From: an uncultured bacterium | GTDB taxonomy: Bacteria > Planctomycetota > Uabimicrobiia > Uabimicrobiales > JABWCH01 | Assembly: GCA_938003875.1 (NCBI GenBank) | Contig: CALKWO010000414.1 | Location: 26,355 to 90,354 of the forward strand | Direction: 5' to 3' | Length of the DNA stretch: 64,000 nucleotides | Position numbers and translations under genes: made by a program | Shown here: piece after piece, positions 17,281-25,600 of the stretch | Numbering within the stretch: position 1 is the first letter of the stretch | How the letters are laid out: the number at the start of each line of letters is the position of its first letter | The notes under the pieces: model-generated | Database searches by the model: none | What the model was told of the DNA's origin: nothing | What the model saw: only the letters and a program-made list of their open reading frames with translations

Positions 17281-17886
17281 TTATGGCTTTTTAGTTTCTG
17301 ATAGCGATACAGATTTTCTATACAGCAACCACATATAGAAAAAGAGAGCGAATAGAACCAATAGAGGGAGAATACAAATATGCAAAATATAAAAGCGATG
17401 CCATAAAACAGAAGAGGAATCGCTCTGTAAAACAGGATACAGATAAGGCCCTATCAAAGGAAATTTACGCAAAATCATAAAAAACATGTCTAGTGTTTTT
17501 TGAGAAGTGCTGTTGGCAAGCAAAATGGCTCCTGTAAAAAAAGAAACGCATGCTAGAAACAACAAAAGTATACCATTGAGCCATACCAACTCTCCAGGGC
17601 TTTGATAGCTACCCTTAAATACTTCCAGACAAATGTGCAAAAGGAGAGACACCAGAAGGATATTCCCACCGATTCCATGCAAATTTCTCAAAAATAGAGA
17701 AAGATTTTTTATATCGCCTGATTCTTTACAATAAAAAACCAGCACCGCTCCTATAATGATCTGCCAGAAAAAGAAAATCAGAGCTAAAAATGCAGGAAAA
17801 GAAGACCATGACGATATGCCTCGTGTGAAAAGAGGATGTAAAAAAAAATTTTTGATTTTGATTCTTTGTTCTAGCCAGGAAAACAT
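17281..17886 (-). CDS. Cytochrome b (N-terminal, b6-like) membrane protein
   Basis: 201 residues, the size of a b6-type cytochrome b N-terminal domain with four membrane helices. Conserved features: NLHGIGGN and LLLHICLEVFKGSYQSPGEL (two His 14 residues apart in helix B), WLNGILLLFLACVSFFTGAI (G of the quinol-site loop), and HRFYILHICILPLL (first His of helix D). The second helix-D ligand expected about 15 residues later falls on Tyr (LFFYMWLL), so by eye only one of the two hemes has both axial ligands. No Rieske protein, subunit IV or cytochrome c lies nearby. It shares an operon with the pseudokinase. Confidence 0.8.
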   Translation of the reverse strand: MFSWLEQRIKIKNFFLHPLFTRGISSWSSFPAFLALIFFFWQIIIGAVLVFYCKESGDIKNLSLFLRNLHGIGGNILLVSLLLHICLEVFKGSYQSPGELVWLNGILLLFLACVSFFTGAILLANSTSQKTLDMFFMILRKFPLIGPYLYPVLQSDSSSVLWHRFYILHICILPLLVLFALFFYMWLLYRKSVSLSETKKP

Positions 17887-17989
17887 GGTTAAAGCCTTGT
17901 TTTTTACTGCTCATTGCAGAGTATAAATCTGCAATGAGCATACATTATTGAATCAACACATAAATTAATATTGACTTGAAGCAAGTACA

Positions 17990-19519
17990 TTACTCAGAAA
18001 GTGTAATTCCAACTTCCTGGAAGGCTTTGATGACAGCTTTAGTATCATAGCCTAATTCTTTGGTAGCATCGAGAGTAGCTTTTGCACCAGATTCGTAATT
18101 TGTACTGCTTGTCCATTTAAAACGATTGCAACGGACGAAAACGTCGAATGCTTTTTTAGTATCCCATTTGCTGGCACTTGCCATTAGATAGAATACTTTG
18201 TTGTAAATACCGCTTGTGTAGTGAACGTCCATGCCACTTGTATAATTGCTGACATGCCCGATAGACTTGCCATCCAAAGGAGGATTGTACATATAGCGGA
18301 GTGCTTTTCCTTGTGTTTTGAAAATAGTAGCACCCACTTCAAAGTCATTCTTTCCTGTCAGGAAATACTCTGCTGCTTCACCTGCAATATCAGAGAAAGA
18401 TTCGTTCATACCACCTGATTGTGCGCTATAAGCTAAATTGGAATTTTCTCTTGTAAAGCCGTGAGCAACTTCATGGCTGACAACATCCAGAGAAACTAAA
18501 GGATAGAAACGATCTTTTCCATCGCCAAAAGCCATGTAGCCACCAAAGCTAGAATAGAAAGCGTTTTCATAGCTGGTGCTATAGTGAACTTTCAAGATAA
18601 GCTGGCTTTTGAGAGGAGGAACATTATACCAATCTGTATACATGTTGAAGACAGCCATACCAAAAGCCTGGGCATCGTTCAGAGGGCAGAAAGCTCCATT
18701 GATGGATTTGTAGGTATTTTCCAGACCATCGAAAGTATAAGGACTGGAGCCAGAACTTCCATGATTGAGATTGACTACCATGACTTTAGAAGGTACATTC
18801 ATGGTGGATTTATTACTTGTATAGTTTACTTCAAAACCAGGGTAAGTTATACCGAAAATGTATTTTCCTGTCTTTTCGTTTCCACCAGGACCATTGGCTT
18901 TTACGATTTCAGTTTTCAGATTTTCATAATTAGCTACAATTTCCTGGGTCTGAGCATCCAGAATATACATAGGTTCTGTAGGCTTTCCACCATTGGTAAC
19001 ATCTGCAAAGAAGGTGACTTCGTAGCAAAGACGAGCTCTACTGTTGTCATCGACGTGAACAACCAGTCGGCTGTTTTCATGCTCGTAAATCCATCCAGAT
19101 TGCTTTTTTTCATGATGTTTTTTGGCGATTGCCAATGCTTTTTTGGAATCGTATTCTGGCCTTGTAGAAAGAATATCGCGTCCGATTCCGCAAATTGCTT
19201 CTCCATACATAACCTGGATACGTCCCTGGCCTTCGCTCACAACAAGAGAATATCCCACAACAGGAATGCCTTCATAGAGCATTTCATAGCGAGAATGAGT
19301 GAAGTTCAGGTTATCTTTCTCCTGGCTGATAAGATTCAAAGTAGTTTTAGAATCAAAACCCAGGGCTGCGCAAAGTGCTGCTTCATTGCTGCTGACTCTG
19401 ATTTCACGCACTTTATTCATAACATCGACTGCCTGGCGCAAATCTACTTTTTCTACTGCACTTGCCAGAGAAGCAAATACAACGGACAATACAAAAAACA
19501 TCATCCAAAGCTTACGCAT
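17990..19519 (-). CDS. Secreted M4 (thermolysin family) metallopeptidase
   Basis: 509 residues from the ATG at 19519, which has a GGAGG ribosome binding site; upstream in-frame codons lack one. Signal peptide MRKLWMMFFVLSVVFASLAS. A propeptide of FTP/PepSY type follows (GIPVVGYSLVVSEGQGRIQV). The catalytic domain carries SHEVAHGFTRENSNLAYSAQ (HEXXH zinc site) and GGMNESFSDIAGEAAEYF (third ligand Glu in N-E-x-x-S-D). The C-terminal helical domain has SGIYNKVFYLMA. It should be exported as a zymogen and process itself outside the cytoplasm. It is transcribed away from the coiled-coil gene at 19715. Confidence 0.95.
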   Translation of the reverse strand: MRKLWMMFFVLSVVFASLASAVEKVDLRQAVDVMNKVREIRVSSNEAALCAALGFDSKTTLNLISQEKDNLNFTHSRYEMLYEGIPVVGYSLVVSEGQGRIQVMYGEAICGIGRDILSTRPEYDSKKALAIAKKHHEKKQSGWIYEHENSRLVVHVDDNSRARLCYEVTFFADVTNGGKPTEPMYILDAQTQEIVANYENLKTEIVKANGPGGNEKTGKYIFGITYPGFEVNYTSNKSTMNVPSKVMVVNLNHGSSGSSPYTFDGLENTYKSINGAFCPLNDAQAFGMAVFNMYTDWYNVPPLKSQLILKVHYSTSYENAFYSSFGGYMAFGDGKDRFYPLVSLDVVSHEVAHGFTRENSNLAYSAQSGGMNESFSDIAGEAAEYFLTGKNDFEVGATIFKTQGKALRYMYNPPLDGKSIGHVSNYTSGMDVHYTSGIYNKVFYLMASASKWDTKKAFDVFVRCNRFKWTSSTNYESGAKATLDATKELGYDTKAVIKAFQEVGITLSE

Positions 19520-19714
19520 TCTTTGACCTCCAAATAATTTTAAAAAAACATTGAACGTAATGAATTTCACTACAAAAATTTTAAAATAAATAGTATAATT
19601 TGCAAACAAATTTTTTAGAAAATTCAAATTATCACAGTGATTTTTTATTTTTTCTATAAAACAAACTTCTGCCTTTCTCCGTGGAATTGCATACAAAAAT
19701 CACCTGGAGGGGTT

Positions 19715-20845
19715 ATGAAATTTCTTTTTTGCCTTTATTTTATTGTATTCTTGTCGATACAGGCACAAGATAATAAAACAAATCTGGATAGTGCAACGAA
19801 GGAATACTATCTACAATTTATTATTTTTTCAGAGCTGGCATCTGGCGAATATAGCCTGGAGCTTGCCTATGATTTTTTTGTTGAAAAAATACAGCCAATA
19901 GAATTATTTTTTCAAAAATTTGGCATAAAAAACCTTACAGAGAAGGAAATAGAGGAAATCAGGATCTCCCATAAACATAAAGCCATGTATTGTTTTTTTT
20001 ATCCGTTATGGCTTTATGAGAAACGAGAACTTCTGTCTGATGCCTTGGATAAAAAAAAGCAGCAAGATCTGGCAAATCAAATAGCCAAAAAGGAAGCAGA
20101 GCTTTCGACTGTAATAGATCAGAAAATACAATTAGAAGACAAGCAAAAGATTATGAGGAAAGACTATGAAAATCTTGAGGCAGAGTATAGTGAATGGGAT
20201 AGTAAAATCAGACAAGGGGAAAAAAAGCTGGCAAATTGTAAAATAGAAAAAGAAAAGTATGCTCTTTTGATAGTGGAAAAAAAATCGAAATGGAGCTTCT
20301 GCCAGGCTAAAGTCGAAGAAATGAGAATCCGAATCGCCAATCTGTATCGTCTTTGGATCGCAGAAAAAGATCCTGTAAAAAAAGAAAAGCTACATCGCCA
20401 GTTAAGGCTAGCGGAAAGTGAGAAAAATGATTATACAAATAGAATATCTCATCTGGAAAGAGATATACGCGATGCTCAAGAAAATCTCAGGACAATAGAA
20501 AACCAATTAGCAACCCTTCCTTCCAGTATACAGGAATGGAAACTGGCAATCTCTTCTATAAAAGAACGCATGGATCATGCAAATAAAGAGATAGAAAAAA
20601 CAAAAAAGCTCATGGATAATGTTGATGCCTCCATAAAGCCTTTACAAGATCTTTTTGAGGAAAAACAGAAAAGAGATGCGATTCTAAAAGAATTCACTGC
20701 ATGGTGGCAAAAAGCAAATAAAAAACCACGCAGAAATTTTTTACAAGCCCTATATGTCTTAAAAAATTTCCCCAAAGAATACTACTCTGTGAAAATAAAA
20801 GAATCATACGCACTGGAAGGAATCGCAGCAGTATATTTCTGGTAG
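19715..20845 (+). CDS. Secreted coiled-coil protein of unknown function
   Basis: 376 residues from the ATG at 19715, which follows GGAGG; the frame is open 78 nt further upstream but without a site. Signal peptide MKFLFCLYFIVFLSIQAQ. Residues about 115-310 are a long coiled coil rich in Lys, Glu and Gln (for example LANQIAKKEAELSTVIDQK, RISHLERDIRDAQENLRTIE). The N- and C-terminal parts are helical and unlike anything I recognise. It stands divergent to the M4 protease and convergent with the toxin-antitoxin pair. Probably periplasmic. Confidence 0.75.
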   Translation: MKFLFCLYFIVFLSIQAQDNKTNLDSATKEYYLQFIIFSELASGEYSLELAYDFFVEKIQPIELFFQKFGIKNLTEKEIEEIRISHKHKAMYCFFYPLWLYEKRELLSDALDKKKQQDLANQIAKKEAELSTVIDQKIQLEDKQKIMRKDYENLEAEYSEWDSKIRQGEKKLANCKIEKEKYALLIVEKKSKWSFCQAKVEEMRIRIANLYRLWIAEKDPVKKEKLHRQLRLAESEKNDYTNRISHLERDIRDAQENLRTIENQLATLPSSIQEWKLAISSIKERMDHANKEIEKTKKLMDNVDASIKPLQDLFEEKQKRDAILKEFTAWWQKANKKPRRNFLQALYVLKNFPKEYYSVKIKESYALEGIAAVYFW

Positions 20846-20870
20846 GCAATAGTGTCTATATTTTTCATTT

Positions 20871-21296
20871 TTATTCTTTCCAGTTTTCCAAAAGTAATGG
20901 ATAGCCTAGCTCTTGGATTCTTTCATAATGCTTTGTATTTCCTGTAACTAAAGCCAATTGATTTTCTATTGCAATGCTTGCTATCATTGGGTCATTATTG
21001 CCTATTGGTTTTCCTATTTTTTCTAATTCTCCATAAATTTTAGATGCTGTATGTATGCTTTCAATTTCAATATCTAAAATTTCCCATTCTTTTTCTTTAA
21101 CTTTTAAAAGAAATCTTTGAGCTTGATTGATTAAATTTTTTTTGTAGAATCCCTTGAGTATTTCTAATACTGTAAATATTGATATTGTATATATTTCTTT
21201 TTCTGTATAATATTTTTCGGCCTTACGAATAACTTTTGTATTCTTGCCTTTTATTATCTCTGAAAAAATATCTGTATCAATCAAGGCTTTATTCAT
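20871..21296 (-). CDS. PIN-domain toxin (VapC-like ribonuclease)
   Basis: 141 residues, the usual PIN toxin size. The acidic residues of the Mg-dependent nuclease site are in place: ALIDTDIFSEI (Asp 7 and Asp 9), TVLEILKGF (Glu about 45) and IGNNDPMIASIAIE (Asp about 103), with LVTGNTKHYERI as the last motif. VapC toxins cleave RNA, often initiator tRNA or the rRNA sarcin-ricin loop; the target here is unknown. The start overlaps the antitoxin stop by 8 bp, the standard order of antitoxin first. Confidence 0.92.
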   Translation of the reverse strand: MNKALIDTDIFSEIIKGKNTKVIRKAEKYYTEKEIYTISIFTVLEILKGFYKKNLINQAQRFLLKVKEKEWEILDIEIESIHTASKIYGELEKIGKPIGNNDPMIASIAIENQLALVTGNTKHYERIQELGYPLLLENWKE

Positions 21297-21501
21297 TTAT
21301 ATAATATCCTCTATCTTTCATAACATCTTTTAAAATGTCGTCAATTATTTCTGGACAATCAGAAAATAGACCTATAGTTTTATTTTCTTTCTTTTCTTTT
21401 TTTTCACAAGAAAATGATTTTGCTATATTTAAAAATTCTTCTAGCCTTTCATTTGGTATTTTCTCTAATTGTTTATATAGTTCTTTTTGTAAATTTTTCA
21501 T
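21289..21501 (-). CDS. Antitoxin of the PIN-toxin pair
   Basis: 70 residues from the ATG at 21501, preceded by AAAGG at suitable spacing; an ATG 15 nt upstream lacks a site. The N-terminal helices (LQKELYKQLEKIPNERLEEF) resemble DUF2281-type antitoxins, and the acidic C-terminus (CPEIIDDILKDVMKDRGYY) is the part that usually wraps the PIN active site. It lies upstream of, and overlaps, the toxin gene, so both are co-translated. The promoter region is nearly identical to that of the PEP-CTERM gene at 22450 (see promoter entries). Confidence 0.8.
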   Translation of the reverse strand: MKNLQKELYKQLEKIPNERLEEFLNIAKSFSCEKKEKKENKTIGLFSDCPEIIDDILKDVMKDRGYYINE

Positions 21502-21558
21502 AGTGTAGCCTTTCATATCAATAAAGAAAAAAAGTCCTAAAAACGCTAAGAAATTTTA

Positions 21559-21586
21559 TTCTTATAAAAAATTGAAGTAGTGTCAA
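21559..21586 (-). promoter_or_regulatory. Promoter of the antitoxin-toxin operon
   Basis: -35 TTGACA (21581-21586, perfect consensus) and -10 TAAGAA (21559-21564), spacing 16. TATAAG at 21561-21566 is an alternative -10. About 60 nt upstream of the antitoxin start. Confidence 0.55.
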
Positions 21587-21606
21587 TATAATTTTTCTAA
21601 TTTTTT

Positions 21607-21709
21607 ACGACTTGTGCCGTTGTATGCAACACCTACGGGGGAAAGAAGTCATTATTCCAAAATAGGTTATATCAATATATCAATAGTTTTTCCAACTAGC
21701 ACAAGTCGT
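21607..21709. mobile_element. MITE with 11-bp terminal inverted repeats and 8-bp target duplication
   Basis: 103 bp from ACGACTTGTGC to GCACAAGTCGT (perfect 11-bp inverted ends). It is flanked on both sides by AATTTTTT (21599-21606 and 21710-21717). The homologous direct-repeat copy at 22544-22551 has AATTTTTT once and no insert, which is an empty site. It has no coding capacity, so it must have moved with a transposase supplied elsewhere. Confidence 0.85.
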
Positions 21710-21720
21710 AATTTTTTCTG

Positions 21721-21785
21721 TGGTCATTAGGGCAGAGTTGCGCCGAAAGACCAGCGCAATTTCTGTGTTTTTAATCCATTTCTAT
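21721..21785. repeat. REP-like repeat R1, degenerate copy
   Basis: GGCAGAGTTGCGCCGAAAG and CCAGCGCAATTTCTGTGT are the two arms of an R1 element with a shortened centre. Confidence 0.55.
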
Positions 21786-22450
21786 CTTTTTCTAATATTC
21801 CAAAGTATGGCAATAGCCATTCCCAAAAGAATCATACTGGCTGGTTCAGGGACTATATCTTGTGAAATAGTAAAAACTTCTAGTTCCCCAACGCTCCAGG
21901 AACTGTATGATCCAGTAAAGCTGTTTTGATAGGATGTAGTACTATATTGGTTATAATCGCCATAAGTATGTCCAATATTGGCATAACCACCAGAAAGTGT
22001 GCTATTGATGTACAAATCATGACCACCACCCCAGGTAGGGCCATAGCTAGTATGGTTATATGTATAGTAGTCAAAACGAGAGTTAGCATATAGTGTAGAG
22101 CTTGTAAGATTGAATAAGAAAGAGCCTGCTGCGCTATAATTATAGTTTGAATTGCTGAGCCAGCTCAAGGAATTATAGCCACCCACAATGCGAACGTCTG
22201 AACCATTGATAATATGCATCAAGGTAAAAGTCCTGCCTTTGTTGTCCACTTTAGAATGAAAAGTAGAGGAGGAAGCCCCATCATTATTTTTAGAGAAAAT
22301 CTTAGTCAACGCCAGGTTGCTTTCCCCTAGCCAACTCTCTAATTGAAGAACATGAGATGTACTGATGATGCTAGACCCACCTATGATAGACGTAGCTTGT
22401 ATGCCAAGAACATACACAAATATTAAGGTAATAATCATAACATATTTCAT
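21782..22450 (-). CDS. PEP-CTERM sorting-domain protein
   Basis: 222 residues from the ATG at 22450, preceded by AAAGGAA; the open frame extends further but into the promoter. Signal peptide MKYVMIITLIFVYVLGIQAT. The C-terminus IVPEPASMILLGMAIAILWN plus IRKR is a textbook PEP-CTERM signal (Pro-Glu-Pro, hydrophobic helix, Arg cluster). The body is Ser/Tyr/Asn-rich with SYGPTWGGGHDLYI, like other PEP-CTERM exopolysaccharide-associated proteins. Exported; function unknown. Confidence 0.88.
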   Translation of the reverse strand: MKYVMIITLIFVYVLGIQATSIIGGSSIISTSHVLQLESWLGESNLALTKIFSKNNDGASSSTFHSKVDNKGRTFTLMHIINGSDVRIVGGYNSLSWLSNSNYNYSAAGSFLFNLTSSTLYANSRFDYYTYNHTSYGPTWGGGHDLYINSTLSGGYANIGHTYGDYNQYSTTSYQNSFTGSYSSWSVGELEVFTISQDIVPEPASMILLGMAIAILWNIRKR

Positions 22451-22461
22451 GAGAATTCCTT

Positions 22462-22564
22462 TCAATAAAGAAAAAAAAATCCTAAAAACGCTAAGAAATT
22501 TTATTCTTACAAAAAATTGAAGTGGTGTCAATCTAATTTTTCTAATTTTTTCTGTGGTCATTAG
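22462..22564. repeat. Direct repeat DR1, promoter-containing copy 2 (uninterrupted)
   Basis: About 103 bp nearly identical to 21518-21730 without its insert. Placed directly upstream of the PEP-CTERM gene, in the same orientation relative to the gene as copy 1. Confidence 0.8.
22504..22531 (-). promoter_or_regulatory. Promoter of the PEP-CTERM gene at 22450
   Basis: -35 TTGACA (22526-22531) and -10 TAAGAA (22504-22509), spacing 16. Same arrangement as the antitoxin promoter copy. Confidence 0.55.
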
Positions 22565-22665
22565 TTAGTCTCTATTGGTAAAAAACGCAGGGATTGCGCT
22601 GAAGGTCGTCTTTTTCGAATAGATCGTCATTTTCGGCGCAACCCTGCGGCTACAAATCATTGCGA
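22565..22665. repeat. REP-like repeat R1
   Basis: Arms AACGCAGGGATTGCGCTGAA and GGCGCAACCCTGCGGCTACA are inverted copies, separated by about 30 nt. It lies between the alpha-2-macroglobulin stop and the PEP-CTERM promoter. Confidence 0.75.
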
Positions 22666-22689
22666 TGCTGTGCAAAGTTTTTTACTTGT

Positions 22690-25600
22690 CTATTCCTCTA
22701 TTTTCAAGGTACTGGAGGATGTATTGCCTTGTATATTGGGGCTATACATACAGGAAACTTGGGTGGCAGGGAAAGAGAATGTGCCAGGGGAAATAGCTCT
22801 CAGGGGGAGATAGAGGATGGAATTCCCTTCCCAGTTCATATCGAAGAAGAGGTATGCCCTGTCGTCGAGAATTTCTATGTGATCCAGGCTCAGGGTGCGA
22901 ATACCAAAGCTTTTTGTTTTTTGGGACAGAGATTCTCTGAACCCTCTAAAATTGCGTTCCAACTGGTTTGTGTTTGCCAGTCTAGGGTTTTCTGCTTCCA
23001 TGCCTGCTGGCAAGAGTTGTTCCAGTGCCAGATTTTTGTAGTGGCTTTTTCCCTGTATCTGGATGGCAAGAAATACAAGCTCCCCATGTTGGATGGTGTT
23101 TTCTTCCAATGGGTTTCCTTCTTCATTCAGCAGGTATCGCTTCACTGTGATTCCTTGTTGTTTTTCTTGTACCATAGTGGATTGAGGGATTCCTCTGGAC
23201 GTAAGGCGATAGAAAAAGCCTTTGCCTGATGTTTCTATGTTTATGCTCGTTTCCTGATCGCAGGGAAAAAGGATTTTGGCATCGTTTTCTCCATCGAATT
23301 CTGCGAGCAAGGTGTTGTTGTGGTAGATTTTGCCAGAAAAGGCATTGTTTTCTTCATGAGAAAAATTCTGGAAGTATTTTCCCAGTGCCAGGAGTGCCCA
23401 GGAATTTTCCTGGGTATTGGCCCAACATCCCTGGGATGCTGATTCCATGAGACTGGCTACTATATTGCCTAAAGAAGGATGGTCTGGGGTATTTTCCAGG
23501 GCAACCAGAAGGGCAATAGCCTGGTTTCGTGCAGAGGAATTCAGGTTTCCGCCTGTTTCCTGTTCTTCTTGCTTTTGTGCCTTTGCTATCGGGAGGCTAG
23601 AGGCCAGAACACCTTTCCCCAATTTGGCAGCAGCAGCATACACAAACTGGGCTTCCAGGGAACTAAAGTCCCATTTTTTTTCTACGATATGAGCCATATC
23701 GGAATATGCGATTTTTTCTGCACAGGCCAGAACATAGGCAGCATAAGCACGAACTTCATAGTCGAATCTGTCATCGCAATTCTGGGAAAGCTTTTTTCTG
23801 AGCCATGCCAGCAAATCTTTCATGCAATGATCGGGAACCTCATAGCCTTTTTTAGACGCTTCCACTAAAAAATGCCCTGCATATACGCTGCCCCAGGGAT
23901 AGGAATAATCATATCCAGGCCACATGGAGAAGCATCCTTCCGATGTTTGCATGAGCATGAGCCTGTGAATCGCTGCGCTGATATAGTAAGGGATATCCTG
24001 TTTGTTTTGCAATTTCTGATTCCTGGCAGGAAGCAAAGAAAGAATGTCTTGCAGATACAAAAGAGGGAAGGCTCTGGAGGTCGTTTGCTCCAGACATCCA
24101 TAAGGATAGCCCAGCAGGTATTCCAGAGAAGAGCCAAAGGACAAAAGAGGCTTGCGAGAAACCGTCATGCTCACTTCTCCTGTTCCACTCATCCATTCTC
24201 CTTGTGTCTTTACAGAATGGACTCCCTGGGAAGCCATTGAGCCGATTTGTACATTTTCTACCAGGGAACGAGAAGGCCTTAGCATGAGGGAAATTGTCTT
24301 TTCCAGCTTTTCCTCTCCCAGACTGCCCTGGAAAGAAAGGTTGCCTTCCTGCGATTTTTCGTCGCAATGTACCCAGAAACGATAGATGGATTCTTTTGTA
24401 TTTTCTATTTCTTGGGATATACGCTGCTCTCCTGTAAGGCGTAGTCCATGAGAAGCCGTAAGCGAAAGGATTCCCTGTTCTGTTTTTCCTGTCTGGTTAC
24501 GCAGGGATGCCGTTACCAGGAAATCGTCGCCCCATGCTGCAAATCGGGGAGTAGAAACCTCCAGAAGAGCAGGGAGGGTAACGCTCAGGGAGGATTGTTT
24601 AGAGCTAAAAGCATCTTTGCAAAAAGCCACTGCCATAAAACGAATCTGACCAATATAATCTGGAATCGTCAGGAATGTTTTTACTTTTCCTTCTTCATCG
24701 CTTTTCAGGCCGCCAATCCAAATCGCCACGCTTTTGTTTTTCCCACTTAGAGGCTGTTTGGTTCTCCTGTTGGAAAGATACGCAGTATCACCGCCAGGAG
24801 GGGTTTCTGCCAGGATTTGTCTGTACATATCGGAAGAAACGACCTGCAATGCTTCTTTTCCATAAAAACAGGCAAAAGGATCGGGAGTTTTAAACTGGGT
24901 CAGGCTGCAAATTCCTTCATCTACAGCAGCCAGAGTGATATAGGCATCGGAAAGTGGTTTCCCGTCCAGGGACAAAGAAAGAGAAACTTCAACGCGATCT
25001 TTGGGGCGTGCTTTTTCAGGCAGAGAAAGCTCCATTCCGATTTTTTTCTCTCCCAAATTCAAAGGCAAGGAACATATCCCATAAGCACGATACAAGGGGT
25101 CTTTAAGAGTGGATTTTACTACGGTCGCAGTGCAATACACATTGGGAATATATTCTTTTTCTATAGGGAAAGATACGCTGGCACTTCCATTCTGGACTTT
25201 TACGACTTGGGTGCTAAACACCTTTTCTCTTTCCAGGCAGACCAGGGCAATTCCATCTAAAGGGCTTACGATCTGGATAGTGGCTTTCTCGCCTATCTTG
25301 TATTCCTTTTTGTCTAAAGTGAGCAGCAGATATTCTTTTTCTACTTTTCTGCTCCCTGCTGCATTTCCCCAGGAAGAAAACTGCATTGTGGTAGAGGAAC
25401 CACTTTGCTTGTCTGTCAAAGATAAAACATAGTCGCCATAGTCTTCTGGAGTAAAAGAATATTCTGCTGTTCCCTCAGGCAATTCCCTTTCTTCCCGATG
25501 GATTTCTGTGTTTTTCTGGATATAGCGATAGCCTCCATCTTCATCGTGGCTTTCCCTGCTCCAATACCAGTTTGTTTTATAGACTTTGACTTCCAGGGAA

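Larger units (their letters stand above)
21518..21730. repeat. Direct repeat DR1, promoter-containing copy 1 (interrupted by MITE)
   Basis: The sequence from TCAATAAAGAAAA to CTGTGGTCATTAG is shared with 22462-22564. The only large difference is the 103-bp insertion at 21607-21709 plus its 8-bp target duplication. It lies just upstream of the antitoxin gene. Confidence 0.8.

Noticed and set aside
24152..24893. Plus-strand open frames inside the alpha-2-macroglobulin gene
   Set aside because: They are antisense shadows of a long coding gene, with no motif or ribosome binding site.
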